64,000 nucleotides of DNA, from contig NZ_VFMS01000001.1 of assembly GCF_006715165.1 (NCBI RefSeq), positions 1,860,001 to 1,924,000 of the forward strand, in the 5' to 3' direction. Shown here in pieces: positions 26,588 through 38,943 of the stretch; position 1 is the first letter of the stretch; the number at the start of each line of letters is the position of its first letter. The notes below the pieces were generated by a model. The model did no database searches, was not told where the DNA came from, and saw only the letters and a program-made list of their open reading frames with translations. This DNA comes from Arthrobacter sp. SLBN-122 (GTDB lineage: Bacteria > Actinomycetota > Actinomycetes > Actinomycetales > Micrococcaceae). Position numbers and translations under genes: made by a program.

Positions 26588-27712
26588 GTGAAGTTCAGAG
26601 TCGATCGGGACGTCCTGGCAGAAGCCGTCACCTGGACAGCCCGTTCGTTGTCTCCGCGGCCGCCAGTGCCTGTCCTCTCCGGCCTGCTTTTGAAGGCCGA
26701 AGCAGGCACAGTCAGCCTGTCCAGCTTTGACTATGAGACCTCCGCAAGGCTTGAAATTACGGCGGACATCAGGGACGAAGGAACCATCCTGGTTTCGGGC
26801 CGGCTGCTCGCCGATATCTGCCGCAGCCTGCCGTCAGCACCTGTCGACGTCGAAACGGACGGCAACAAAGTCACGCTTACCTGCCGCCGAAGCAGCTTCC
26901 ACCTGGCAACGATGCCGGAAGCCGAATACCCCCCGCTCCCTGCCCTGCCGGCCATCAGCGGAACTGTTCCGGGCGATGCTTTTGCGCAGGCCGTTTCTCA
27001 GGTCATCATCGCGGCCAGCAAGGACGACACCCTTCCCATCCTCACGGGTGTGCGGATGGAGATCGAAGACGACCTGATCACGCTTCTGGCCACCGACCGC
27101 TACCGGCTCGCCATGCGGGAAGTACCCTGGAAGCCGGTGACCCCCGGCATCTCCACCAGTGCCCTGGTCAAGGCAAAAACCCTCAACGAGGTTGCCAAGA
27201 CACTGGGCAACAGCGGTGACATCAACCTGGCCCTGTCCGACGACGACAGCCGGCTGATCGGATTCGAAAGCGGTGGCCGCACCACCACGTCGCTGCTGGT
27301 GGACGGCGACTACCCGAAGATCCGTTCGTTGTTCCCGGAGTCCACCCCCATCCACGCCACGGTCCAGACACAGGAACTGGTGGAAGCCGTCCGCCGTGTC
27401 TCGCTCGTTGCCGAACGCAACACCCCGGTCCGGCTCGCCTTCACCGCGGGCCTCCTGAACCTGGATGCCGGCACCGGCGAAGACGCGCAGGCGTCCGAAG
27501 AGCTTGAAGCCCAGCTTTCCGGTGAGGACATCACGGTCGCCTTCAACCCGCATTACCTGATCGAAGGCCTCAGCGTCATCGAGACCAAGTTCGTCCGTTT
27601 CTCCTTCACCACGGCACCCAAGCCCGCCATGATCACGGCGCAGGCGGATGCCGATGGTGAGGACCAGGATGACTACCGCTACCTGGTGATGCCCGTTCGC
27701 CTTCCCAACTAA
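26588..27712 (+). CDS. dnaN: DNA polymerase III beta subunit (sliding clamp)
   Basis: The processivity clamp of the replisome and binding platform for repair polymerases. The 374-residue length is normal. It begins MKFRVDRDVLAEAVTWTARS and ends with the clamp C-terminal motif YLVMPVRLPN. I chose GTG 26588 because AAAGGCGG lies 9 nt upstream and homology starts there; the frame is open farther upstream. A GC-rich hairpin at 27748-27769 follows. Confidence 0.97.
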   Translation: MKFRVDRDVLAEAVTWTARSLSPRPPVPVLSGLLLKAEAGTVSLSSFDYETSARLEITADIRDEGTILVSGRLLADICRSLPSAPVDVETDGNKVTLTCRRSSFHLATMPEAEYPPLPALPAISGTVPGDAFAQAVSQVIIAASKDDTLPILTGVRMEIEDDLITLLATDRYRLAMREVPWKPVTPGISTSALVKAKTLNEVAKTLGNSGDINLALSDDDSRLIGFESGGRTTTSLLVDGDYPKIRSLFPESTPIHATVQTQELVEAVRRVSLVAERNTPVRLAFTAGLLNLDAGTGEDAQASEELEAQLSGEDITVAFNPHYLIEGLSVIETKFVRFSFTTAPKPAMITAQADADGEDQDDYRYLVMPVRLPN

Positions 27713-27747
27713 TCCCCATCAGCTCCCAGCCTTCGCAAGCTCAGGCA

Positions 27748-27769
27748 GGGCCCCTCGCCGATGGGGCCC
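27748..27769 (+). terminator. GC hairpin between dnaN and gnd
   Basis: GGGCCCC (27748-27754) pairs with GGGGCCC (27763-27769) around an 8-nt loop. There is no T-run, so termination would be partial. Confidence 0.4.
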
Positions 27770-27818
27770 CATTCACCGCCAACCCCGTTCCTCCCACTAG
27801 CGCAGAAAAGAGTTCCAC

Positions 27819-28703
27819 ATGCACATTGGACTGATCGGCCTCGGCAAAATGGGATTCAACATGCGCGAACGACTGCGCAACGGTGGCGTGGAGGTGACCG
27901 GCTACGACCGGAACCCCGACGTCACTGACGCCGCCAGCGTCGATGACCTGATAGCCGCTGTCCCGGCGCCGAGGATTATCTGGGTCATGGTCCCGTCAGG
28001 GGCCATCACGGACGCCGTTATTACCGAACTCAGCGAAAAACTGGAGCCGGGTGACCTGATCATCGACGGCGGAAACTCCCGGTTCACGGAAGACCAGAAG
28101 CACGGCGAAGTGCTTGCCGCCAAGGGGATCCGTTTCGCGGACTGCGGTGTTTCGGGCGGCGTATGGGGTCTCCAGAACGGTTATGGCCTGATGGCCGGCG
28201 GCGATGCCGCCGACATTGAACGCGCCCTGCCGGTCTTTGATGCGCTGCGCCCCGAAGGTGAACGCGCCGACAGCTTTGTGCACGTAGGTGGCATCGGCGC
28301 AGGCCACTACGCCAAGATGGTTCACAACGGCATCGAGTACGGCCTGATGCAGGCCTATGCCGAGGGTTACGAACTGCTGGCTGCCAAGGACATCGTCACC
28401 GACCTTCCCGGCACGTTCCGGGCCTGGCAGAAGGGAACCGTGGTCCGCTCGTGGCTGCTGGACCTCATGGTTAAGGCCCTTGACGAGGATCCGGGACTGT
28501 CCTCGATCGACGATTACGTGGAAGATTCGGGCGAGGGCCGCTGGACGGTGGAGGAGGCCATTGCCAACGCCGTCCCCGCTCCGGCAATTACCGCCGCGCT
28601 GTTCGCCCGGTTCGCCTCCCGGGAAGACACCTCTCCGGCCATGAAGATGGTTTCCGCGCTGCGCCACCAGTTTGGCGGCCACGCAACCCGTCCCGCCAAG
28701 TAG
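27819..28703 (+). CDS. gnd: 6-phosphogluconate dehydrogenase (decarboxylating), short form
   Basis: Oxidises 6-phosphogluconate to ribulose 5-phosphate and CO2 in the pentose phosphate pathway. The 294-residue protein has the Rossmann motif GLIGLGKMGFNMRERL at the N-terminus, the family signature IIDGGNSRFTED, the catalytic lysine segment GAGHYAKMVHNGIEYG (about 165-180) and 'SGGVWGLQNGYGLMAGG'. It is of the short YqeC/GntZ type rather than the 470-residue GndA type. The position between dnaN and recF is characteristic of actinobacteria. It appears unrelated to replication and may be held there by dosage. Confidence 0.95.
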   Translation: MHIGLIGLGKMGFNMRERLRNGGVEVTGYDRNPDVTDAASVDDLIAAVPAPRIIWVMVPSGAITDAVITELSEKLEPGDLIIDGGNSRFTEDQKHGEVLAAKGIRFADCGVSGGVWGLQNGYGLMAGGDAADIERALPVFDALRPEGERADSFVHVGGIGAGHYAKMVHNGIEYGLMQAYAEGYELLAAKDIVTDLPGTFRAWQKGTVVRSWLLDLMVKALDEDPGLSSIDDYVEDSGEGRWTVEEAIANAVPAPAITAALFARFASREDTSPAMKMVSALRHQFGGHATRPAK

Positions 28704-28748
28704 CACCCACCGGGAACCAATAGCGTTCCCAGAATTGCCGAAAACCGC

Positions 28749-29954
28749 GTGTATCTGGAACACCTTTCTCTGACCGACTTCCGCAGTTACGCCCAGGTTG
28801 ACCTCGCGCTGGGCCCTGGCGTTACCGTCCTGGTGGGATACAACGGCATCGGCAAGACCAACCTGATGGAAGCGATTGGTTACCTGGCCACGCTCAGCTC
28901 GCACAGGGTGAGCTCAGATGCGCCGCTGCTAAGGTTCGGCACCGAGCGCGCCCTGGTGCGTGCCCGGCTGGTCCGCGGCACGCAGGTCACTGTGCTGGAG
29001 CTGGAAATCAACGCCGGCCGGGCCAACCGTGGCCGCATCAACCGCAGCAACCCGGTGCGGGCCCGGGATCTGCTCGGCATCTGCCAGACCGTTCTTTTTG
29101 CGCCGGAGGACCTGGCATTGGTCAAGGGCGATCCGGCCAACCGCCGCCGGTTCCTGGATGAGCTGCTGGCAAGCCTTATCCCGCACCATGCCGCCACGCG
29201 CAGTGACTACGACCGCGTGCTGAAACAGCGCAATGCCCTCCTGAAGTCGGCTCGGGCCGGAAAGTTCACCGCCGCGCATGAATCGACCCTTGACGTCTGG
29301 GACCAGCACATGGCGCGGGCCGGAGCAGAGTTGTTGCATGCCCGGCTTGAGCTGGTGGAACGCCTCCGTCCGCACCTTGCCCGGGCCTACGCCGAGCTCA
29401 CGGACGCAACCAAGCCCGCTGACGCCACCTACCGTTCAACGCTCCAGAACCAGATGGACGACGACGGCGTCCCGGCCGGAGGCATTCAGGGTGCCCCAGC
29501 GGGAACTGCTTCGGGCGGCGCGGATGACCTGCGCCTTCTGTCGGTGGACCAGCTCACGGAACGGTATGTCCAGGCCTTTGCGGAGTCACGGAAAAAAGAA
29601 CTGGAACGGGGCATATCGCTCGTCGGTCCGCATCGTGACGAACTGGAGCTGATGCTGGGCCAGGCGCCGGCCAAGGGGTATGCCTCGCACGGGGAAACAT
29701 GGTCCATGTGCCTGTCCCTCCGCCTGGCCTCGTACTATGTGATGCTGGACGATGCCCGGACCGGCGGTTCGGCTCCCATCCTCATCCTGGACGACGTTTT
29801 TGCTGAGCTGGATGTCCAGCGGCGGCGTAAACTTGCGGCAATAGTCTCCGGCGCGGAACAGGTCCTGGTGACCGCCGCCGTCGACGCCGACATTCCGGAA
29901 GAGCTGTCCGGGCGGCGGGTGAAGGTCATCCCGGGAGGTATCGATGAGCAGTGA
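28749..29954 (+). CDS. recF: DNA replication/repair protein RecF
   Basis: An SMC-like ATPase that helps load RecA at single-strand gaps. The 401-residue protein has Walker A GYNGIGKTNLMEAI (about 34-47), the ABC signature SLGxx-equivalent near 'TWSMCLSLRLASY', and Walker B PILILDDVFAELD (about 340-352). GTG 28749 is the start. The last 11 nt overlap the DUF721 gene, so both are expressed together. Confidence 0.96.
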   Translation: MYLEHLSLTDFRSYAQVDLALGPGVTVLVGYNGIGKTNLMEAIGYLATLSSHRVSSDAPLLRFGTERALVRARLVRGTQVTVLELEINAGRANRGRINRSNPVRARDLLGICQTVLFAPEDLALVKGDPANRRRFLDELLASLIPHHAATRSDYDRVLKQRNALLKSARAGKFTAAHESTLDVWDQHMARAGAELLHARLELVERLRPHLARAYAELTDATKPADATYRSTLQNQMDDDGVPAGGIQGAPAGTASGGADDLRLLSVDQLTERYVQAFAESRKKELERGISLVGPHRDELELMLGQAPAKGYASHGETWSMCLSLRLASYYVMLDDARTGGSAPILILDDVFAELDVQRRRKLAAIVSGAEQVLVTAAVDADIPEELSGRRVKVIPGGIDEQ

Positions 29955-30498
29955 CCAGGGCGGCGGGCCCCAGCCCGGCCGCGAGCCTGACAACATCGAT
30001 GCCCCCCAGGCCGCGCTGAACAGGATGCGCGAAGCCGCCGCTGCACGCGGCGAAGTGCGCCGCAAGGTGGCCCGGCCGGGTTCGCAAAAGGCGAAGGGCA
30101 GCATCCGTGACACCCGCGGCTTCAGCCAGTTCCACGCCACGGGCCGCGACCCCCTGGGCCTTGGAAAGGTTGTTGGCCGGCTGGTGGCGGAGCGCGGCTG
30201 GACTTCACCGGTGGCCGTCGGTTCCGTCATGGCGGAGTGGGCCACGCTGGTGGGACCGGAAATCTCAGCCCACTGCACGCCCGAAAGCTTTACTGACACC
30301 ACGCTCCATGTGCGGTGCGATTCCACGGCCTGGGCCACCCAGCTTCGACTTTTGAGCAGCAGCCTCCTCGAGAAATTCCGCCGGGAACTCGGCGACGGTG
30401 TGGTGACCAGCATCCAGGTGCTTGGTCCCTCAGCGCCCAGCTGGCGCAAGGGTGGACGCAGCGTCAACGGCCGCGGGCCGCGGGACACGTACGGATAG
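29944..30498 (+). CDS. DUF721 family protein (DciA-like)
   Basis: A 184-residue protein with a flexible Arg/Pro-rich N-terminus and the DUF721 core 'GKVVGRLVAERGWTSPVAVG' to 'LGPSAPSWRKGGRSV'. DUF721 proteins include DciA, a loader of the replicative helicase in bacteria that lack DnaC/DnaI. No other loader gene is visible here, and its place between recF and gyrB is the standard actinobacterial one (Rv0004-like). A helicase-loading role is inferred from family and location. Confidence 0.9.
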   Translation: MSSDQGGGPQPGREPDNIDAPQAALNRMREAAAARGEVRRKVARPGSQKAKGSIRDTRGFSQFHATGRDPLGLGKVVGRLVAERGWTSPVAVGSVMAEWATLVGPEISAHCTPESFTDTTLHVRCDSTAWATQLRLLSSSLLEKFRRELGDGVVTSIQVLGPSAPSWRKGGRSVNGRGPRDTYG

Positions 30499-30878
30499 CC
30501 GGGACGGCAGCTCTTGAAACTGCGTCCGAGGGCGTGTAGGGCGCTGTAAGGACCGAAGCGTGTATAGGCACCCGAAGGGGGTACCGCTGGGCCGCCCTAG
30601 GCGGGGCCAAGTGCCTTGCAGAGCCATATTCCGCCACCGGCGAAGGCCCTGGAATGCGGGGATATGGGCCTGTTCGCGGTAGAATTGGGGCAGATAACTG
30701 GGCGCGGATGAAACGTTGACATCAGTCCGTTCTCCGCGCGCTTTCCGCGTGCGGAGCGTGGATCTCCAACCGTCAGCAAGTCACCGGCGCCATAAGTTTG
30801 TGCCTGTTGGCGGGTGGCTTTTCCCTGGGGAAGAGAAACCGGCCGGCCATCATCGAGAACAGAGGAGTCGCAGCGCCT
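30499..30878 (+). promoter_or_regulatory. gyrB leader region with candidate promoter
   Basis: This 380-bp spacer contains the hairpin-forming CCGCCCTAGGCGG (30591-30603) after the DUF721 gene, a TAGAAT -10-like box at 30680-30685, and a TTGACA at 30716-30721. No complete -35/-10 pair with good spacing was found. The ribosome binding site AGAGGAG precedes gyrB. A long leader fits supercoiling-sensitive control, but that is inference. Confidence 0.35.
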
Positions 30879-32966
30879 GTGGCTAACGACAATACAGATA
30901 TTCTGGCAGCAGATACCGCAGTCGAGGATGGCCGCACCCCTGACACCCCGGCCGCGCCAAGCACCCAAAGGGAATACGGGGCCAGCGACATCACTGTGCT
31001 GGAAGGCCTGGAAGCTGTCCGCAAGCGTCCCGGCATGTACATCGGTTCCACGGGCCCCCGCGGCCTTCACCACCTGGTCTATGAAGTGGTGGACAACTCG
31101 GTGGACGAGGCACTGGCCGGCTACTGCAGCCACATCGAGGTAGTCCTGCAGGCTGACGGCGGCGTGAAGGTCGTGGACGACGGCCGCGGCATTCCTGTGG
31201 ATATGCACCCTACCGAGCACAAGCCCACCGTCGAGGTGGTTATGACCATCCTGCACGCCGGCGGTAAGTTCGGCGGCGGCGGATACGCGGTCTCCGGTGG
31301 CCTGCACGGTGTGGGCATCTCCGTTGTCAACGCCCTCTCGAGCCGGGTGGACACCGAAGTGCGGCGCCAGGGGCACGTTTGGCGGATGTCGTTTGCCGAC
31401 GGCGGCAAGCCCCAGGGCAGCCTGGTCAAGGGTGAAGAGACCGACGCCACCGGCACCACCCAGACCTTTTACCCCGATCCGGCGATCTTTGAGAGCACGG
31501 AATTCGATTTCGAGACGCTGCGCGCCCGTTTCCAGCAGATGGCTTTCCTGAACAAGGGCCTGCGGATCACGCTGACGGATGAGCGCGACGCGGCCACCGA
31601 CGAGGCAGACGCCGATCTCGACCTCGACGAGCTCGTTACCGAGGGTGAGGTCAAGGCCGAGCACCGCACTGTGGTGTACCAGTACAACGAAGGCCTGCTG
31701 GATTACGTCAAGCACCTGAACTCGGGCAAGAAGGTTGAGGTTGTCCACGAGGACGTCATTGCCTTCGAAACCGAGGACACCGAACGCCGCATAGCCCTGG
31801 AAATGGCCATGCAGTGGACCAGCGCGTACTCCGAGAGCGTGCACACCTACGCCAACACCATCAACACCCATGAGGGCGGCACCCACGAAGAAGGTTTCCG
31901 GGCTGCCCTGACGTCCCTCATCAACCGGTACGCCCGGGAAAAGGGCATCATCAAGGAGAAGGACGACAACCTCACCGGTGATGACATCCGCGAGGGCCTC
32001 ACGGCTGTCATCTCCGTTAAGCTTGCAGAGCCCCAGTTTGAAGGCCAGACCAAGACCAAGCTGGGCAACTCCGAGGTCAAGGGCTTCGTCCAGCGGGTGG
32101 TCACCGACGGCCTTGGCGACTGGCTGGAGCGCAATCCAGGCCCGGCCCGCGATGTTATCCGCAAAGCCATTTCCGCCGCCCAGGCCCGGATGGCGGCACG
32201 GAAGGCCCGGGACAACGCCCGGCGCAAGAGCCCGCTGGAATCCTTCGGCATGCCGGGCAAGCTTTCCGACTGCTCCTCCAAGGACCCGGAAAAGTGCGAG
32301 GTCTACATTGTGGAGGGCGACTCCGCCGGTGGTTCCGCCAAGCGCGGCCGCAACCCGGAAACCCAGGCCATCCTGCCACTGCGCGGCAAGATCCTGAACG
32401 TGGAGCGTGCCCGCCTGGACAAAGCCCTGGGCAACGCTGAAGTCCAGTCGATGATCACGGCCTTCGGCACCGGCATTGGCGAGGACTTTGACCTCGCCAA
32501 GCTGCGCTATCACAAGATTGTCCTCATGGCGGACGCCGATGTGGATGGCCAGCACATCACCACCCTGCTGATGACCCTGCTGTTCCGTTACATGCGGCCC
32601 CTGATCGAGCACGGCTACGTGTACCTGGCACAGCCCCCGCTGTACCGGATCAAATGGTCCAACGCCCCCCATGACTACGTCTACAGCGACCGTGAACGCG
32701 ACGCCAAGCTGGTGGCGGGACAGGCTGCCGGGCGCCGCATCCCCAAGGACAACGGCATCCAGCGCTACAAGGGCCTGGGCGAGATGGACTACACCGAACT
32801 GTGGGATACCACCATGGATCCTGATCACCGCACGCTGCTGCAGGTGACCATGGATGACGCCCTTGCCGCCGACCAGATCTTCTCCGTCCTCATGGGCGAA
32901 GACGTGGAATCACGCCGCAACTTCATCCAGCAGAACGCCAAGGACGTCAGGTTCCTGGACATCTAA
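30879..32966 (+). CDS. gyrB: DNA gyrase subunit B
   Basis: The ATPase/TOPRIM half of gyrase, which adds negative supercoils. The 695-residue protein has a GHKL ATP-binding domain ([39 protein letters not shown]), the transducer, TOPRIM with [14 protein letters not shown] and the metal-binding DADVDGQHI, and the C-terminal GyrB domain ([14 protein letters not shown]). I chose GTG 30879 because of the AGAGGAG site upstream; an open frame extends to 30798. It is 55 nt from gyrA. Confidence 0.97.
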   Translation: MANDNTDILAADTAVEDGRTPDTPAAPSTQREYGASDITVLEGLEAVRKRPGMYIGSTGPRGLHHLVYEVVDNSVDEALAGYCSHIEVVLQADGGVKVVDDGRGIPVDMHPTEHKPTVEVVMTILHAGGKFGGGGYAVSGGLHGVGISVVNALSSRVDTEVRRQGHVWRMSFADGGKPQGSLVKGEETDATGTTQTFYPDPAIFESTEFDFETLRARFQQMAFLNKGLRITLTDERDAATDEADADLDLDELVTEGEVKAEHRTVVYQYNEGLLDYVKHLNSGKKVEVVHEDVIAFETEDTERRIALEMAMQWTSAYSESVHTYANTINTHEGGTHEEGFRAALTSLINRYAREKGIIKEKDDNLTGDDIREGLTAVISVKLAEPQFEGQTKTKLGNSEVKGFVQRVVTDGLGDWLERNPGPARDVIRKAISAAQARMAARKARDNARRKSPLESFGMPGKLSDCSSKDPEKCEVYIVEGDSAGGSAKRGRNPETQAILPLRGKILNVERARLDKALGNAEVQSMITAFGTGIGEDFDLAKLRYHKIVLMADADVDGQHITTLLMTLLFRYMRPLIEHGYVYLAQPPLYRIKWSNAPHDYVYSDRERDAKLVAGQAAGRRIPKDNGIQRYKGLGEMDYTELWDTTMDPDHRTLLQVTMDDALAADQIFSVLMGEDVESRRNFIQQNAKDVRFLDI

Positions 32967-33021
32967 GGACCCGCTCCAAAGTATTCGGAACCAGACATAT
33001 ACCTGAAACGGAAATTAAAGA

Positions 33022-35692
<2,671 letters not shown>

Positions 35693-35700
<8 letters not shown>

Positions 35701-36373
35701 TTCCGACTCATTTCCCAAGCCGAACAGTACTGTTCCCGACGGGAACCGGCCTTCCGGGGCACCCCGGGTAAACGCCCCCGTACGTCCGCAGCAGCGGCCG
35801 GCAGCTCCTGCCGGGGCTCCAGGCCAGCGCCCCGCTGCGCCGGGCCAGCGCCCGCAGCAGGGCGACCGCCCCGCCCAGCCCGGCCAGCGTCCCTTCCAGG
35901 GCCAGCAGGGACAGCAGGGTCAGCGCCCGGCACCGGCGGGACAACGTCCTGGACAGGGGGCTCCGGGCCAGGGAACGCCCGGCCTGGTGAAGCCGGCGCC
36001 CAAGGCGAAGGTCCGGCGCGCCCGGCTGCTGATCAGCAAGGTGGACCCGTGGTCTGTCCTGAAGATGGCATTCCTGCTCTCCGTGGCCTTGGGAATCGTC
36101 ACGGTGGTTGCCGCCATTGTCCTCTGGACTGTCCTGGACCTGACCGGGATCTTCGACCAGGTGGACAGCCTGCTTGGTACGCTCGCCGGCTCCGAAAGCG
36201 GCGGCTTCGAACTGAAGAAGGTGGCCTCGCTGGGACAGGTGGCCTCGTTCGCCACCATCATTGCCGTGGTCAACGTTGTCCTGCTGACGGCGCTGTCCAT
36301 GCTGTCTGCCGTCCTTTACAACATTTCCGCCACCCTCGTGGGCGGCATAGGCGTTACCCTCACCGACGATTAG
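35693..36373 (+). CDS. DUF3566 membrane protein
   Basis: A 226-residue membrane protein. The first 105 residues are Pro/Gln/Gly/Arg repeats (GQRPxx units) and probably disordered in the cytoplasm. The DUF3566 domain follows ([20 protein letters not shown], about 107-226) with two membrane helices and a short extracellular loop between them. A gene of this family sits directly after gyrA in many actinobacteria. Its function is unknown; a link to cell-envelope or polar growth has been suggested only from context. GTG 35693 has GGAGG upstream and overlaps gyrA. Confidence 0.9.
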
Positions 36374-36380
36374 GAAACCA

Positions 36381-36428
36381 TTTCCGCCGGCCGCAAACCG
36401 GTGGAAAGGCCCGATTTGAGATCGGGCC
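36381..36428 (+). terminator. Tandem hairpins after the gyrB-gyrA operon
   Basis: Two adjacent stems: TTTCCGCCGG/CCGGTGGAAA (one mismatch) and GGCCCGAT-TTGAG-ATCGGGCC (36408-36428). No T-run follows the second. They separate the gyrase operon from tRNA-Ile. Confidence 0.5.
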
Positions 36429-36470
36429 GGGATGTGCTGTAAAGTCATGTCTCGGCCCGATGAGGCATCG

Positions 36471-36544
36471 GGGCGTATAGCTCAGGCGGTTAGAGCGCTT
36501 CGCTGATAACGAAGAGGTCCCAGGTTCAAGTCCTGGTACGCCCA
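36471..36544 (+). tRNA. tRNA-Ile (anticodon GAT)
   Basis: A full cloverleaf: acceptor GGGCGTA/TACGCCC, D-arm AGCTCAGGCGGTTAGAGC, anticodon stem CTTCG/CGAAG with GAT in the loop, T-arm GGTTCAAGTCC. Discriminator A at 36544; the 3' CCA is not encoded. 74 nt. Confidence 0.97.
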
Positions 36545-36615
36545 CGGAACCTGTGCAGGTTTCGAACAAAGGCTTGGTCCGGATTTATCCGGAGCTTGGC
36601 TGGAACGGGGAGCAT

Positions 36616-36732
36616 GTGAAGAAGTTGCTTGTACTGGCAGCCGCGATCGCAGGCGTCCTGGTCTACCGGAAAGCACAGGAATCCGAAGCCCGGAAAACAG
36701 TCTGGAGCAAGTCAACCGATACGGTGGACTAG
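36616..36732 (+). CDS. DLW-39 family micro-protein
   Basis: A 38-residue protein, MKKLLVLAAAIAGVLVYRKA at the start and ending STDTVD, with an N-terminal membrane helix followed by a charged tail. Length, sequence pattern and location after gyrA/tRNA-Ile match the actinobacterial DLW-39 family. The name-giving Asp-Leu-Trp is here Thr-Val-Trp (KTVWSKSTDTV), so only Trp is kept. GTG 36616 follows GGGGAG. Function unknown. Confidence 0.8.
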   Translation: MKKLLVLAAAIAGVLVYRKAQESEARKTVWSKSTDTVD

Positions 36733-36804
36733 CACGGACACCCACTCCCGGGGCCTGTCAGGGGCTCCGCGGTTCTAGGGTATGATGGACGGGTTGCTTC
36801 TTAT

Positions 36805-36880
36805 GGGGGCATGGCGCAATTGGTAGCGCACCTGCTTTGCAAGCAGGGGGTTCGGGGTTCGAGTCCCCGTGCCTCCACCA
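36805..36880 (+). tRNA. tRNA-Ala (anticodon TGC)
   Basis: Acceptor GGGGGCA/TGCCTCC, anticodon stem CCTGC/GCAGG with TGC in the loop, T-arm GGGGTTCGAGTCCCC, and an encoded CCA at 36878-36880. 76 nt including CCA. The tRNA-Ile/tRNA-Ala pair next to gyrA is typical of actinobacteria. Confidence 0.97.
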
Positions 36881-36962
36881 TAAGGAAGTCCCGGTCAGCG
36901 GAAACGCCGGCCGGGACTTTTCGCTTTCCATCTCCGTTAAGGACGAGCTTCAGGGGTGCGCC

Positions 36963-37895
36963 ATGAACTTCTTCTTCGCTGCCCTGGGCGTCCTGGGTGT
37001 CGCCTCGTCCGGCCCTTTGATTGCAGCCACGCTCGGTGCCACCAGCGTCAGTGCCCTGGCCATTGCCTTTTGGCGCAACGCTATCGGAGCAGCCGTCATG
37101 GCCACCCCCACCCTGGTTCGTGAACCCCGCCAGTTCGGCCGGATAACCCGCCGTGAATTCCGCTGGTCGTCCCTGGCTGCCGTCGCCCTTGCACTGCACT
37201 TTGCCTGCTTCATCACCTCCCTGCAGCTCACCTCCGTAGCCGCCGCCACAGCCCTGGTTTGCCTTCAGTCAGCATGGATCGCGGTCTTCCAGCTCTTCCG
37301 CGGCACCCGCCACCGCTGGCAGGTCCTGGCCGGGCTGGGCATCGCCTTTGGCGGCGTCGTTGTCATCACCGGCTTTGACCTGGGCACCTCACCGCAGGCC
37401 CTCACGGGAGACCTGCTGGCGGTGGCCGGCGGTGCGCTGGCGGGCCTGTATACCTTGGCCGGGGGCAAGGCGCGGCAGAGCATGACCACGGGGACCTACA
37501 CCACGCTCTGCTACGGGATGTGCGCCGCCCTGGTTGCCGTACTGGCCCTGTTCGCCGGCCAGCCGCTGGCCGGGTTCGAGCCCGCAGGATGGCTGGGCAT
37601 CGCTGCCATTACCGTCTGCGCGCAACTGGTGGGACATACCGCGTTCAACCATCTGTTGGCCACCATGAGCCCGCTCGTGGTCTCCATGATCATCCTTCTG
37701 GAGATCCCCGGGGCTGCGCTGCTGGCGGCCGTGTTCCTGCACGAGACCCTGCCTGGCGGCACCTACGCCGGGCTCGGTCTGATCCTGGCCGGGCTCGCCG
37801 TCGTGGTCCTTGGCCAGCGGAACGCCGGCAGGCGCGGAAGGGCACCCAAGGATGAGCCGCCGTCGGAACGCCTCGCCGAGCTCGGAACCGACTAA
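36963..37895 (+). CDS. EamA/DMT-family transporter
   Basis: A 310-residue polytopic protein with ten hydrophobic segments in two EamA repeats (about 1-140 and 150-290). The second repeat ends with LLEIPGAALLAAVFLHETLP, the usual 'E-x-P-V-x-x-x-x-L-F-L-x-E' pattern of drug/metabolite exporters. The substrate is unknown. ATG 36963 has AGGGGTG upstream. The first base is 82 nt after tRNA-Ala. It converges with the glycosyltransferase gene. Confidence 0.88.
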   Translation: MNFFFAALGVLGVASSGPLIAATLGATSVSALAIAFWRNAIGAAVMATPTLVREPRQFGRITRREFRWSSLAAVALALHFACFITSLQLTSVAAATALVCLQSAWIAVFQLFRGTRHRWQVLAGLGIAFGGVVVITGFDLGTSPQALTGDLLAVAGGALAGLYTLAGGKARQSMTTGTYTTLCYGMCAALVAVLALFAGQPLAGFEPAGWLGIAAITVCAQLVGHTAFNHLLATMSPLVVSMIILLEIPGAALLAAVFLHETLPGGTYAGLGLILAGLAVVVLGQRNAGRRGRAPKDEPPSERLAELGTD

Positions 37896-37897
37896 GG

Positions 37898-38773
37898 CTA
37901 TTGCCCGCCGCGGCGCGTGGGCTGGGCTGTGTTGACCGTGTGGATGGCCCTGAGGAGCTTGGCCGGGAAATACACCGAGAAGAAGACCACCATGGGGGCC
38001 TTCAAGGCCATCTTCCTGACATTGTGGGCCTTGTAGGTGCGGTCAAAACGGGTGACGTAGTAGCGGTAGTCGCGGGGAGAGTCTTCCAGCCGCCGCGCGG
38101 ACATCCCCGACACCATTTGAGGCCAGTAGCGCACCGGAAGCTCATGGTCGGCCAGATGCAGGGACAAATCGATGTCCTCGTGCATCTCGTCCTTCTCATC
38201 CCGGCACGTTTCGGAGCGAATGGTTTCCCAGGCAGTGGCGCGCAGGGCCATATTGGAGCCGAACAGGAAGTGGTACTGGTGCTTGGCCAGCTTGAGCATC
38301 AGCTGGCGCATTTTGTCGTCGGCCTTGAGCCCAAAGCGGCGCATGGGCATGTCGTAGTAGACCACAGGTCCGGTGGCCGCCTGGACGGACGGGTCCGCGA
38401 AGGCCTTCTGCACCTGCTCCACCCAGTCGGGCTCCACGATGGAGTCCGCGTCGATACGCCCCAGGATGTCCCCCGTGGCACTGTCCAATCCGAAGTTACG
38501 TGTGGGGATGAGTCCCTGCTCCCGGTCCTGGCTGAGCAGGATGATGGGGCTTTCCGGATACTCGAGCTGCATCTGGCGGACGATGTCAGCGGTCCGGTCC
38601 TTGGAAAGGTTGTCCACCACAATGATCTCGTGGGCCGGAACAGACTGGTAGATGGCCGCGATGAGGCACTGCCTGATCACGCTCTCCTCGTTGTATGCGG
38701 GGATGACGATGGACACGCGGAGCTGTACGGCTGCGTCGTTCACGGCATCCCCAGAGGATTGATTGGCTGGCAT
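37898..38773 (-). CDS. Family 2 glycosyltransferase
   Basis: A GT-A fold transferase of 291 residues. N-terminal SIVIPAYNEESVIRQCL begins the nucleotide-sugar domain; the metal-binding motif is DADS in GRIDADSIVEPDWV (about 110). The C-terminus carries a hydrophobic segment (APMVVFFSVYFPAKLL) that may touch the membrane but there is no clear multi-pass region. The acceptor is unknown. ATG 38771-38773 stands 7 nt after a TAGATT box (38786-38781), so the transcript is probably leaderless. Confidence 0.87.
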   Translation of the reverse strand: MPANQSSGDAVNDAAVQLRVSIVIPAYNEESVIRQCLIAAIYQSVPAHEIIVVDNLSKDRTADIVRQMQLEYPESPIILLSQDREQGLIPTRNFGLDSATGDILGRIDADSIVEPDWVEQVQKAFADPSVQAATGPVVYYDMPMRRFGLKADDKMRQLMLKLAKHQYHFLFGSNMALRATAWETIRSETCRDEKDEMHEDIDLSLHLADHELPVRYWPQMVSGMSARRLEDSPRDYRYYVTRFDRTYKAHNVRKMALKAPMVVFFSVYFPAKLLRAIHTVNTAQPTRRGGQ

Positions 38774-38786
38774 CACTACAAATCTA
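38774..38786 (-). promoter_or_regulatory. Candidate leaderless -10 box of the GT2 gene
   Basis: TAGATT on the minus strand (38786-38781) followed by 7 nt and the ATG. No Shine-Dalgarno sequence is present. Confidence 0.5.
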
Positions 38787-38894
38787 GCATCCGGGCTCTG
38801 GCCTGCCCCCAGCGGTGGCTCGGTGCCGCGCTGCGCTCCGGAGAATGTGGACGGCCCGGCAGGAGGGTTTGCGGATGGCGTGGAGAGCGGTACG

Positions 38895-38927
38895 CAAAAG
38901 GGGCCCCGTCGTGAAACGGAGCCCCTT
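38895..38927 (-). terminator. Rho-independent terminator of the undecad-repeat protein gene
   Basis: On the minus strand AAGGGGCTCCGT pairs with ACGGGGCCCCTT (one G-T pair) around a 6-nt loop and is followed by TTTT. It lies 17 nt beyond the stop codon. Confidence 0.8.
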
Positions 38928-38943
38928 CGAGTGCTGGCGAAAA

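Noticed and set aside
30597..32828. 743-codon open frame on the minus strand across gyrB
   Set aside because: Antisense shadow of gyrB caused by high third-position GC; no domain and no ribosome binding site.
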